From Macrobrachium rosenbergii (lineage: Eukaryota; Arthropoda; Malacostraca; Decapoda; Palaemonidae), in assembly GCF_040412425.1 (NCBI RefSeq), contig NC_089767.1, positions 334,671-398,670 of the forward strand: a DNA stretch of 64,000 nt, written 5' to 3'. The position numbers were made by a program, and so were the translations under genes. Below the pieces are notes generated by a model that saw nothing but the letters and a program-made list of their open reading frames with translations, had not been told where the DNA came from and ran no database searches. Shown piece after piece: positions 38,377 through 51,190 of this stretch; positions within the stretch are counted from its first letter, which is position 1, and each line of letters begins with the position of its first letter.

Positions 38377-38397
38377 TATAAATATATATATATATAC
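38225..38397. repeat. (GA)n followed by (TA)n arrays
   Basis: GA 38,225-38,266, then interrupted TA to 38,397. The mirror is 13,790-13,955. Confidence 0.97.
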
Positions 38398-39291
38398 ACA
38401 CACAAAAGGAATAAGATTACTATCAAAGACAAATAGCAAAGGAAGAAAGACTTTATAATAGATGCGTTTCCATGAATTCAGCAATAATTCTGAGAAAATT
38501 GGCCAAGAAAGCAGTTAAAACAGACGAGGGTCGAGAGAGGCTAAAGTAGCATATTCGAATCCTGAGGGGCACACTAGCCCACTTTTGTTTACGGAGAGTA
38601 GTGTGTATTAAAGCAGGCAGATGAGATTTATTACCCGCTAATTGGCAGGAAATGGACTTGTTTGACGTTGTTATGACTGACAATCAACCTGAGTTTCCTA
38701 AATATAGCCCCGGGAAGTTAATTTTTAAACCAGCAAGGCTCAAAAGGCGAAGACTGGGCTACTCCTCGTCCTTGCCAGAGCTGTTGATGCGATTGCACCC
38801 AGCGAAGAATAATGATAAACATCGTTTTAGAGTGCGTCTGATACGCAGGACACGCAGCCTCCAATTCTCGATTACCTGCTTGTATGTGCATGAAATGGGG
38901 GCTACAGTACCCGGGCGAGCGGTAGTTACGGCGTGGAGGGCATTATAATGGCTTTGCTTCGCTACCGTATCTCGAATTTACATAATTATAGTGATTCGGA
39001 TATGACAGATGAGTAACTCCTGTCTACTGAGTGCAAGCATCAAGTAATGGCTGCAGATATGTCCTGACTAAATCGGTTTCCGCATCGAATTGCACAGGTT
39101 GAATTCTGCATTAAGGGTAATGGTATACGTTAGCATAGTTAAAGCTTACGTTAATGACATTAATGGTGCATAGGGAGAATACAGTGGAAAGACTGATAAA
39201 ACAATGATGTTTGATATTCATGAGAAATTTAAAAATCATTCTTTATGGTGAACACGTGTCATTGCATGAAGAAACTGGTATAAGATGAAAT

Positions 39292-39334
<43 letters not shown>

Positions 39335-39834
39335 TAATCAGCATTCATTAAAGCGGTACCGCAACTCAAATGGCTTTTCCCTATCACATTTCAATGGCAA
39401 TTTTGAAATTATACGTAGGTTCAAATATTCTTAGTCTCTCTCTTCCGATTGATCGGTCAGCATCGCATTTCCTCTGTACCTCCTCAAGCAGCTGTTCTTG
39501 CAAACATATCTTGAAATGTCTTCTTTTACGTAACTGCAAAATTTAGAAGAAAAAGACCAATGCTGCCACAAAGTGAGCCCCCTAAACCAAATGAGAAAAA
39601 AAAGTTCTTTGAAGAGATGGACAAATATCAACGCCCTGAATACGAATCTAATATCTGCACCAAATCAAAGATGTTCTCCCCTGCGTTCGTTGCAGACACT
39701 CCTTGAAGCATCTGTGATAAGATGTTTGGAAGTAAGGCATGTTCATTACAGCGGTTCTGTATATGCAATAAACCACAGGTAAATTTTAGATAGGGGAATA
39801 AATCTGACACTCTGGTTATATTGATGAAAATAAG
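38398..39834. other. Anonymous DNA with right-arm-only (GA)n array
   Basis: Mirrors 12,436-13,790. The GA array at 39,294-39,331 is missing at the matching left position (about 12,886). No gene recognised. Confidence 0.6.
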
Positions 39835-40075
39835 TCTTCAGAAATAAAGGTATTTAATACAAGCCCGTTTTTATAAAATAAGTCTTTAGAAATAAAGGTA
39901 TTTAATACAAGCCCATTTTTATAAAATAAGTCTTTAGAAATAAAGGTATTTAATACAAGCCCATTTTTATAAAATAAGTCTTTAGAAATAAAGGTATTTA
40001 ATACAAACCCATTTTTATAAAAAATAAGTGTTTGTGAAATAAAGGTATTTAATACAAGCCCATTTTATAAAATAA

Positions 40076-40400
40076 GCAAAATGGATGTTACAGGACCAAA
40101 TACATGTACACAAAACAAAGCCACTACAACACCTTCTAAAACATAACAAATATCTCACACGTCTCGAACTCTCGCCATACCCGCGCAATAACTTCTCGCT
40201 GCTGGGAAGAAAGGGCGTTGGGTCGGGTATGATACATGAAACATACGTACCGGGGTCTAAGCGATGTCAGGCAAGGCAGCCGATCGAGACCACAGGTCTA
40301 CCCCAAAAGCCAAATCAAAAAGTCCTTCAAAAGAAGGCATCGTGCTTACCCCATACAAAAATGGGAATAAAAGCACGTTAAAAGAAGAAGAAGAAGAAGT
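40076..40400 (+). mobile_element. Retroelement fragment with (GAA)n tail
   Basis: Starts GCAAAATGGATGTTAC, passes GAACTCTCGCCATACCCGCG and GTTGGGTCGGGTATGATACA, and ends AAAGCACGTTAAAAG plus (GAA)5. The flanking satellite continues AGTCTTTAG directly after the tail. A 98-residue frame inside it is not obviously coding. Confidence 0.72.
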
Positions 40401-41100
40401 CTTTAGAAAGTAAAGGCATTTAATACAAGCCCATTTTTATAAAATAAGTCTTTAGAATATGATAAGCCCGTTTTTATAAAATAAGTCTTTAGAAATAAAG
40501 GTATTTAATACAAGCACATTTTATAAAATAAGTCTTTAGAAATAAAGGTAGTTATTAATACAGTTTATTTTTATAAAGTAAGTCTTAGAAATAAAGGTAT
40601 TTAATATGCCCATTTTTATAAAATAAGTCTTTAGAAATAAAGGCATTTAATACAAACCCGTTTTTATAAAATAAGTCTTTAGAAATAAAGGTATTTAATA
40701 CAAGCCCATTTTTATAAAATAAGTCTTTAGAAATTAAGGTATTTAATATGTCATTTTTACGAAGTAAGTAAGAAATAAAGGTATTTTTAATACAAGCCCA
40801 TTTTTATAAAATAAGTCTTTAGAAATAGTTATATTTAATACAGTTCGTTTTTATAAAATAAGTCTTTAGAAATAAAGGTATTTAATGATAAGTACATTTT
40901 ATAAAAATAAGTCTTTAGAAAATAAAGGTATTTAATATGCTCATTTTATAAAGTAAGTCTTTGGAAATAAAGCAGTATTTAATACAAGCCCATTTTCATA
41001 AAGTAAGTGTTTAGAAATAAAGGTATTTAATACAAGCCCATTTTTATAAAATAAGTCTTTAGAAATAAAGGTATTTAATACAAGCCCATTTTTATAAAAT

Positions 41101-41296
41101 GAGTTAGAGGAATTTATTTCTGGTGATAGAAATTCATTTCTCGCTATAATGTGGTTCGGATTCCACAATAAACTGTAGGTCCCGTTCCTAAGTAACCAAT
41201 TGGTTCTTAGCCACGTAAAATAAGTCTAATCCTTCGGGCCAGCCCTAGGAGAGCTGTTAATCAGCTCAGTGGTCTGGTAAAAATAAGGTATACTTA
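41101..41296 (+). mobile_element. SINE family A, head-truncated, inside satellite
   Basis: Begins at TTAGAGGAATTTATTTCTGG without the tRNA-like head and ends AAGGTATACTTAAC plus a T run. TGAGT occurs on both sides and may be a short target duplication. Confidence 0.9.
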
Positions 41297-42145
41297 ACTT
41301 TTTTTTGAGTCTTTAGAAATAAAGGTATTTATTACAGGCCCATTTTTATAAAATAAGTCTTTAGAAATAAAGGTATTTAATACAAGCCCATTTTTATAAA
41401 ATAAGTCTTTAGAAATAAAGGTATTTAATACAAGCCCATTTTTATAAAATAAGTCTTTAGAAATAAAAGTATTTAATACAAGCCCATTTTTATAAAATAA
41501 GTCTCTTTAGAAATAAAGGATGATACAAGCCCATTTTTATAAAATAAGTCTTAGAAATAAAGGTATTTAATACAAGCCCATTTTTATAAAATAAGTTCTT
41601 AGAAATAAAAAGTATTTAATACAAGCCCATTTTATAAAATAAGTCTTAGAAATAAAGTATTTAATACAAATGCCATTTTTTTATAAAATAAGTCTTTAGA
41701 AATAAAGGTATTTAATATAAGCCCCTTTTTTATGAAATAAGCCTTTACAAATAAAGGTATTACTATGTTTATTTTTCTAAAATAAAGTCTTTTTAGAAAT
41801 AAAGTATTTAACACAAGCCCATTTTTATAAAATAAGTCTTTGTGAAATAAAGGTATTTAATACAAGCCCATTTTTATACAATAAGCTTTTAGAAATAAGT
41901 GGTATTTAATACAAGTCCATTTATAAAATAAGCCTTAGAAATAGCATATTAATACGTTCGTTTTATAAAATAAGGCTTTAGAAATAAAGGTATTTAATAC
42001 AAACTGTTTTTATAAAATAAATCTTTGAAATAAAGGTATTTAATACAAACTCATTTATAAAATAAATCTTAGAAATAAAGGTATTTAATACAAGTCCATT
42101 TTGTAGCCAGTCTTAGAAATAAAGGTATTTAATCCAAGCCCCTTT

Positions 42146-43930
42146 ATTACAAGTACATTTAATTCACATATATTGCTATGGTAACCGAATCTACTGAAAC
42201 AACGTATTGCAAGATCTTATGAGCAACAAAATTGAGATCTTGAAACAATTTGTTGGTATAGATTCTCTCTATAAAAAAATATTATATTCCTGATCTCCTG
42301 TAATGATGACCAACCTACACTTAAGCTATTTTTACACATTTTCAGTGGCACTATAAGGCCGTTATTACATAACGCCCACAAAACAAATTTGAGACTTTAT
42401 CAGTTTCTGTATTCAAGTTAAGAAGCTTTACTTAGTGGAAAAATTAAGACAGGCAACAAATAATGTTTTTTTACTTCATATGAAACATTATCAAAAGGCC
42501 ATTTCAGCCTCTGTATGTTTTAATCTCTTATCCAACGGGATTTACCTCTTATTGTTCGAACCTCTTGCCTAATAACGTCATAAATTTGTTTAGACTAATA
42601 TTTCTTCTTTTAATGACAATAACATCTTCAAATGCATATAAAATATGCTATCCAAAATGTCAGAATGTCAAATAGTAATATAACTTCTACCCATTATGAA
42701 GGACGGCTTTCAAAATACAGAATACCGTTTTCTTTTTCCAGTTGCAATAGCATCCATATATTTATCTGATTATCAGTTATCTTATCATCTTAAAAGAGCA
42801 TAAGAGGAAAATGATTTGTTCACAATGTCTTTGAGAAATAACCAGTAGTCTGAGAAGTTATCCTCATATCCTGTCTCCCAGAAAATAATCCTCAATCACT
42901 GAGATCATCAATATGAATTCCATAATGCATCAACAACTTGTGATTTATCCTGTTTTACTCTGAGAGATCCAATGGCATTGCTTTTAATATAACTAAGGCA
43001 TATGACATTTCTATTGTGAATGTAGATAGCATCTAAGAATTGGGATAAGAAAACTTAGTTATTCTCACTGGCATTGTTTTTAATATAACTAAGGCATATG
43101 ACATTTCTATTGTGAATATAGATAGCATCTAAGAATTGGGATGAGAAACTCAGTTATTCTTTCACTGGCATTGTTTTTAATATAACTAAGGCATATATTA
43201 CTCTATCGTGAATGTAGATAGCATCTAAGAATTGGGATGACAAAACCCAGTTATTTTCGATGCTTCCTAGACATTCTGAAAAACGTTTGAATGTTTGGTA
43301 ATTAAGCTGCTCCAATCTATCAATACATTGACCTGAGAAATATCTCTTAAAATATCTAGGAAGAAACATACAGCATGCTAATAATTAGGCCTATGCTTCT
43401 TTCAGTGTTTTTAGATTTACCCTTTTATGTAGTACCATTCCCACATTCTGGGGACTTCTTATTCACCTTTCTTTATGTAAACGAGGAATCCAAGGTTTTC
43501 CATTTGACAAATTGCCTAGTTCTTTCTCCAAGACTTTGATCCGTCTAGATTTCCTCGCTAGGCAGCTATACACCAATTATACTACTAACATTTTTGGACA
43601 CTGCTATCAAGAACGTCTTAATTTAAATCCAGTTTTGGTTAAAGAAACAAGGAAAACAGGACTCTGAAAGAGAGAAACATCTAACATATAATTAAAGCAG
43701 TCACCAATAAAACCTAGTTAGAAATATTCAGAAATTTTAACGACTACTGCATCACAATGTTTAACAGCGAGGAATTCACCCTGGAAGAGTGACACTCTAA
43801 TGAAGACAGAAATGAGGAGAGCAACCTACTTGAACTAGTCAAGCCCAAGAAACAGGGAAGAAAAAAAGAAAAAAGTTTGGTATCTACCAACCAACTCAGG
43901 ATACCGCCACCACTGCCCGTCTCAAGTTCT
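42146..43930. other. Anonymous DNA with three ~90-bp tandem copies
   Basis: The tandem copies are at 42,962-43,250. No gene recognised otherwise. Confidence 0.6.
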
Positions 43931-43931
43931 T

Positions 43932-43935
<4 letters not shown>

Positions 43936-43987
<52 letters not shown>

Positions 43988-44170
43988 ACGACAGGTATAA
44001 AGGAACAGCCGAAGTCTGAAAAGGACACTCATGGTATGGAGCCAACCTGTCAGTACGACACAAATACAAAAATGAGGTTCTATAAACAGACTTCGGCTGT
44101 TCCTTTATACCTGTCGTAATAACAATGTTTTGGTTGTTTTGTTTCTCTCCAAGACCTCATTTTCTGTATA

Positions 44171-44216
<46 letters not shown>
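43936..44216. mobile_element. Small TIR hairpin element between (TA)n arrays (right copy)
   Basis: TIRs of ~32-36 bp: TTATTACGACAGGTATAAAG through GCCGAAGTCTG (43,983-44,018) and CAGACTTCGGCTGTTCC through CTGTCGTAATAA (44,091-44,122), nearly perfect complements. TA array 43,936-43,983 abuts the left TIR. A second TA array (44,176-44,216) follows 50 bp beyond the right TIR. No coding capacity; MITE-like. Confidence 0.8.
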
Positions 44217-44227
<11 letters not shown>

Positions 44228-45342
44228 GTGTGTGTTTGTAGGTGCGTTCGCAACTCGGGGAAAGATTGGCAGACAGTGGACGAACAGAGGCGTCGTCATT
44301 GCCATAAACCTGATATGGAAACTCAACTAGCACAATGGAAAAGGTGTAAGGCCGAAATATTGGAGATCGAGCAGATGCACAGACATTATTATTATTAGAA
44401 GAAAATAAAGAAACGGTGGCTACCGACGAATCTGCATTACAAAAATGATGCATAAATCAAATATGATGTGTGGCTACGAAGGTACGAATTTGGTATGACC
44501 AATCCATCATCATCATCATCCTTAACCCTAGTGCAAGTGAAGGAATAGAGACCTCGCCAATGATAACCCAATTGCAGATGCAAAGACAATCATTAGACCC
44601 ATTATAGCTGTGTATGACCGCAAGCAATTACGTATGGTTCGTTCATGCAGTTCATCAGAAACTGAAGTGATTCCAACTTCTCTCCGCATCGACTCTTGCA
44701 TACTCAAAAGAAAGCGTTAATCAACCTTTACGCACTTTCGTTACTTAGTCCAGACATGACTATTTAAGAATAAGAGACAAATAGCCGCCCTCGGCCTGCA
44801 TAGACGTTTAGTTGTCAATCATATGAAACCCTTTAAGTAAAAGTGAGAACAAATGTAGGAGGCACTCTAAGAGCTAAAACAATTTACCAGACTGATAAGT
44901 AGGGGAGCAAGGTATTATTATAATAGCAATAAAACACTGTGCAGAATATCACAAGTTCTCAAACAGTTACCGGGGTAGTTTCCAGGACAAAACAGTCTTC
45001 TGTCAATGTATCGAAGAAAATACAGGGGGAAAAAAGTTACTATAAATTGCTATGGTCACATTTTGATTTTCCGTATCCAGGAAGCAATAGCGGCAGTGGC
45101 ATGTAGGGGGTGGGGGAAGGAGGGAGTTATCCAGGTGAATTATGAGAGCAATGTTGTTGTTATTGTTGTTGTTGTCGGGGGGCGGGAGATGGAAGAAAGG
45201 GCTACGATTAGCGGAGACTTGAAAGAGAAAGTATTTGATGTATGAGAACTAACAATCGTATCTCCGGTGGTCACCCAGATAAAAATGTCATTAGCTGCGT
45301 CATAAAGTTTACTGATAGCACGTAGATGGGGGAAACAAAATG

Positions 45343-45387
<45 letters not shown>

Positions 45388-46497
45388 AACAACTACAGTT
45401 TAACAGCCAATCCAGTAGGAACGAAATCACACAAATTCACACAAACTGGAAACAAACCAATTCCTTAGAACATAAACAGAAGAAATATGAGAGGGAGAGA
45501 AAAATTTGTAAGCAAACAGGACCAACACGAACCCTGGCTATTTATCAATCTTGGTCACGCATTTTAAGACTATGAAAAATGAGTATATCCTAGATGCCCT
45601 GTTATTTACTCACAATGATAACAAAACGCGATATTTGAAAAGGGATGGGGAGGGTGGGAGGGAGAGGATTGAGAGACGGAATAAATGGGGAAGAGGATGG
45701 AAGGTGGTGCAGGGGGGGTGGGGGATAGAAGGGAGGTTGGCCATGCAGGTCGACTGAATGATAAATCTCATTTTTTCTCTTTTAAGAATGGCTGGGGAGC
45801 GGGGAGTTCCGCCATGCATGCCGGGCCCTATTAGCCCGAGACATACAGTCATCCATGTCAGATGGGCTGCTTCGCAACGGGTCGATACATCCTCGGAGTC
45901 GAAATGAAGTAGACGATGGAAAACGAGTGTTACAGCGAAAGGTAGTTAAGGAAATGATGGGGAGGGGAGGGGAGGGGAAGGGGAGGGTTAGATGAAGAGG
46001 AGGAGGAGGAGGAAATGAACATTGATAGACGAGAGTATAGAAAACGATGCATCAAGTCGATCATGGAAGGAGACTCCAGGAATGGCCAGTCAATGCTAGT
46101 AGTTGATAATTTACTGGGAAAAAAAATGTTGAAAATTCACATATTCCAGTACAGGGATGTCATTTTCATGGCCCCAGACCTCTGATTCTAGCTTAGAAAA
46201 GAGGATAAGACAAAAATTGAGAATAAAGTAAGTCACTCTAGCGTATGGCATAATTCTCACCATTACATCCGATGATTTTTTTTTTATCTACATTAACAAT
46301 CCTATTTTTTTATCAGATTCTACCCTCAATGAATACAAATTTAAAGTAACATAAATACACATTTTCTAATTATATAGATCTAAATGAGCTTAGGAGCCCT
46401 GCTCATTTTAACAAGATGTTACCTGGGAAGACCTTGACAAAAGAGAAAAAGCCAATAAAATCAATTACTAGATATACAGTGCATACAATTAAAAACA
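44217..46497. other. Anonymous DNA with purine-rich patches
   Basis: Mirrors 5,830-8,110. GA array 45,348-45,386 and GGGAGG/GAGGAG-rich patches (45,640-45,735, 45,958-46,015). No gene recognised. Confidence 0.6.
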
Positions 46498-46512
46498 TAT
46501 ATACATATACTG

Positions 46513-46573
<61 letters not shown>

Positions 46574-46605
46574 TATATATATGTATATATAAAATTATAT
46601 ATATG
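46498..46605. repeat. (TA)n tract
   Basis: Interrupted TA array. The mirror is 5,743-5,860. Confidence 0.95.

Positions 46606-49039
<2,434 letters not shown>

Positions 49040-49079
<40 letters not shown>
49040..49079. repeat. (TA)n microsatellite
   Basis: TA array. The mirror is 3,331-3,372; the second array and most of the hairpin stem are reduced here. Confidence 0.96.
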
Positions 49080-49081
<2 letters not shown>

Positions 49082-49142
49082 CTTCACCACATCAGATCGT
49101 AAAGACCTGTCTGATCCTGATGAAACAGAAATTTGCTATTGG

Positions 49143-49847
49143 ATGTTGACATACAATATTACTAAAAGGACCTCATTCAAACCGATGGTATCTAATGGAG
49201 TATTTATTCAGAAAAAGTTACTAGCTTTCCTGACAAACAGTCCCACATTAGTCAAGGAAAACTATTTTGGGAGAGGAAAGGATAGAAAAGGAACATTTGT
49301 AAAGAAAATAATTACAGTCCCGGACAACAACTCTATTGCACCCATCAACAGGAAGCTAGATAATTGCAAATTGATAGACAGCTACAAAAACACCATTAGG
49401 AATAAAATAGTTAGAAACAAAGAGTCAGTAGAGGGGGAAGAGATTAGGGGAGGGGTATATATGGCAGCGTGTCTAGACTGTGAAGATGGGTACTATGGCA
49501 AAACTGGCAAACCATGTAAAGAGCAAAGCAAACAACACCTACAGAATATAAGGCATTACAATCAGACGTCAGCAGCTGCCAAACACTGTTGGGAAAATGA
49601 CCATAAAATAGACTGGGAAAACATGAGTTTTCTGTACAGGAACACCAACAAAACAGCCAGACTGGTTGTAGCAGGAAACACCGGAAATGGCTTTGAAGAC
49701 AGCATATCTAGAAAAATTGTATACTCCACAGTAGCAAGGAAACGAATGAAAACTCAAGAGAACGCATCGAAAATGCAGACACCTGGAAGAGCAGAGAAGG
49801 CCAAGATCATGAGGGGTGGGGTCACACAGAGGAGCCAGCGATTATAG
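49143..49847 (+). CDS. Penelope-type GIY-YIG endonuclease domain protein (234 codons, partial element)
   Basis: The longest clean frame in the window. Residues 104-106 are GVY and 117-119 YYG, the two halves of a GIY-YIG nuclease core. C110-x2-C113 lies between them as in Penelope-like endonucleases. H132, H147 and the HKIDWEN segment (154-160) follow the family order. The catalytic Arg expected a few residues after YIG is not obvious (CKEQSKQH), so activity is doubtful. Residues 1-100 resemble the linker between RT and nuclease; the RT itself is absent upstream. The frame lies between inverted ~100-bp terminal repeats (49,160 and 49,905). The first ~40 codons overlap the terminal repeat, so the start is nominal. 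It is likely a 5'-truncated transposon copy, not a host gene. Confidence 0.75.
   Translation: MLTYNITKRTSFKPMVSNGVFIQKKLLAFLTNSPTLVKENYFGRGKDRKGTFVKKIITVPDNNSIAPINRKLDNCKLIDSYKNTIRNKIVRNKESVEGEEIRGGVYMAACLDCEDGYYGKTGKPCKEQSKQHLQNIRHYNQTSAAAKHCWENDHKIDWENMSFLYRNTNKTARLVVAGNTGNGFEDSISRKIVYSTVARKRMKTQENASKMQTPGRAEKAKIMRGGVTQRSQRL
49160..49262 (+). repeat. Penelope-like terminal repeat, copy 1
   Basis: Begins AAGGACCTCATTCAAACC. It pairs in inverted orientation with 49,905-50,012 across the endonuclease frame. Confidence 0.75.
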
Positions 49848-49904
49848 GGATTAAAAGTACCCAGCATACAGATATAAATACAGCTGGGACTATGTCTGGT
49901 CACT

Positions 49905-50012
49905 GTACGGATATTTGATAATGTGACTGTTTGCCAAGAAAGCTTGTAACTCTTTTTCTGAATAAATATTCATTAGACACCATCCAAAGTTTGAATGAGG
50001 TCCCTAGTAATT
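49905..50012 (-). repeat. Penelope-like terminal repeat, copy 2 (inverted)
   Basis: Reads GATATTTGATAATGTGACTG to TTGAATGAGGTCC, the reverse complement of copy 1 with small indels. Confidence 0.75.
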
Positions 50013-50047
50013 CTACTATCGCACAGAAATTGTGCATGTGATAAAGT

Positions 50048-50050
<3 letters not shown>

Positions 50051-50107
<57 letters not shown>
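50051..50107. repeat. (TA)n microsatellite
   Basis: TA array flanked by the inverted match GTGATAAAGTTA / TTAACTTTATCAC. Confidence 0.97.
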
Positions 50108-50110
<3 letters not shown>

Positions 50111-50147
50111 CTTTATCACTTACACAATTGTTTTATGCATTGATACA

Positions 50148-50260
50148 GTTACTAACAGGACCTCATTAAAACTGGATGGTATCTAGCAGATATATTAATC
50201 AGGAAAAGCTACAAGGTTTCTAGGACTAACAGTCCTCATTGTCAAGTATCTGTAGAATGA
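50148..50260 (+). repeat. Penelope-like terminal repeat, copy 3
   Basis: AACAGGACCTCATTAAAACT to GTCAAGTATC, the most diverged copy. Confidence 0.7.
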
Positions 50261-50450
50261 CCAGACAAATAGTCCAGCTGTATTTATATGTGTGTGGGGG
50301 AGTGGATTAAAGCCCTTGTTTTTCCAATTTTATGTGCTGGCTTCTTTGGTCCTTCGCTTATCCTCCTTCTCCTGTGTGGCCCTGCCCTTGTAACCTTGGC
50401 CTTCTGCCTGTGGCTTCCAGTGGGTGCATTTCTCCATATGGCTTTTTGAG
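50261..50450 (-). mobile_element. Inverted endonuclease tail joined to RT fragment
   Basis: On the minus strand this reads a frame related to the end of the endonuclease ORF and its 3' tail. It meets the plus-strand RT fragment near 50,450. The left arm holds the same join near 1,870. Confidence 0.65.
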
Positions 50451-50697
50451 ATTGTGTGTTAGAGGTTGTAAATTGGTGTTTGGAGAAAAGTATTATGAGC
50501 AAAACTTTGGCATGGCAATAGGCAATCCATTATCTTCAGTGCTTAGTAACCATTATATGGAGTTTTTCGAAAATATCTACCTACCAAGGATACTTCCTAA
50601 AGGTATCCTGTGGGTTAAGTAAGTTGAAGATATGTTTTGTGCTTGGCCTGTTGACAAAGATGAAGAGAGCTGCCTAACAGCATTAAATGCCCTAGTA
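50451..50697 (+). pseudogene. Penelope-like reverse transcriptase palm fragment
   Basis: Reads CVRGCK, FGEKYYEQ, FGMAIGNPLSSVL and YMEFFE, the motif run around the conserved G-x-P-L box of Penelope-like RTs, then a region where the catalytic Y-x-D-D should be but which reads a stop followed by VEDM. The next residues (CAWPVDKDEE, then TALNALV) also fit the family. The frame is interrupted by the hAT relic at 50,698. With the stop and the altered aspartate this copy cannot encode a working RT. Confidence 0.85.
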
Positions 50698-51190
50698 CAG
50701 TGGTTCCCATAAGTAGGCGGTGCAGCCCCCCCTGGGAGCGGTGGATTGATATTGGTGGTCAGTGAGGCAAAAGGTGGCGGTTGGGGGGGGTGACATGGTG
50801 CATTAAGAGCATTTAATTTTAAGCAATAAATAGCCTTTCCAATATCATATTTGGTAGAACGGGGTTTCGGTGAGTTAGTTCTGCTTCTTTCCAAGAAAAG
50901 AAACAGACTTAAAACTACCGAATGTCGGGATCTACGACTTCTTAGTCAGTTCCAGCCTGATGTGGAGAAACTGAAGTCCCTGCACCAAGCACAGCCATCC
51001 CATTAACAGTAATTGTGATGACAAAATAAAATGGTTTACTAAATTAAATATTATTTGTGAAATATACATCATTGTGTTTAATATTGTTGTTTTCAATTTG
51101 AAGCAACCAAAACAAAAAAATTTTCGCATGTGTGTATCGGGGGAGGAGGGTGCTAGGAATCCATTTGAAGTCAAGGGGGCGTCAGCCTGA
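50698..51190 (+). mobile_element. hAT DNA transposon relic inserted in the Penelope-like element
   Basis: Starts with CAGTGGTTCCCAT, a typical hAT terminus. Coding remains at 50,830-51,006: SYLVERGFG, LLLSKKRNRL, DLRLLSQFQPDVEKL and a stop right after QPSH. This is the C-terminal dimerisation region of hAT transposases of the ZBED/SCAN-like type. The 3' end (GGGGGCGTCAGCCTGAAA) resembles the inner part of a hAT end but lacks the expected GGGAACCACTG. Internally deleted and not mobile by itself. Confidence 0.82.

Larger units (their letters stand above)
39835..42145 (-). repeat. 48-bp satellite array (right copy), interrupted twice
   Basis: Inverse of 10,166-12,435 with the same two insertions in the same order (40,076-40,400 and 41,101-41,296). 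Several stretches, for example 41,340-41,470, show four consecutive nearly identical units. Confidence 0.95.
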
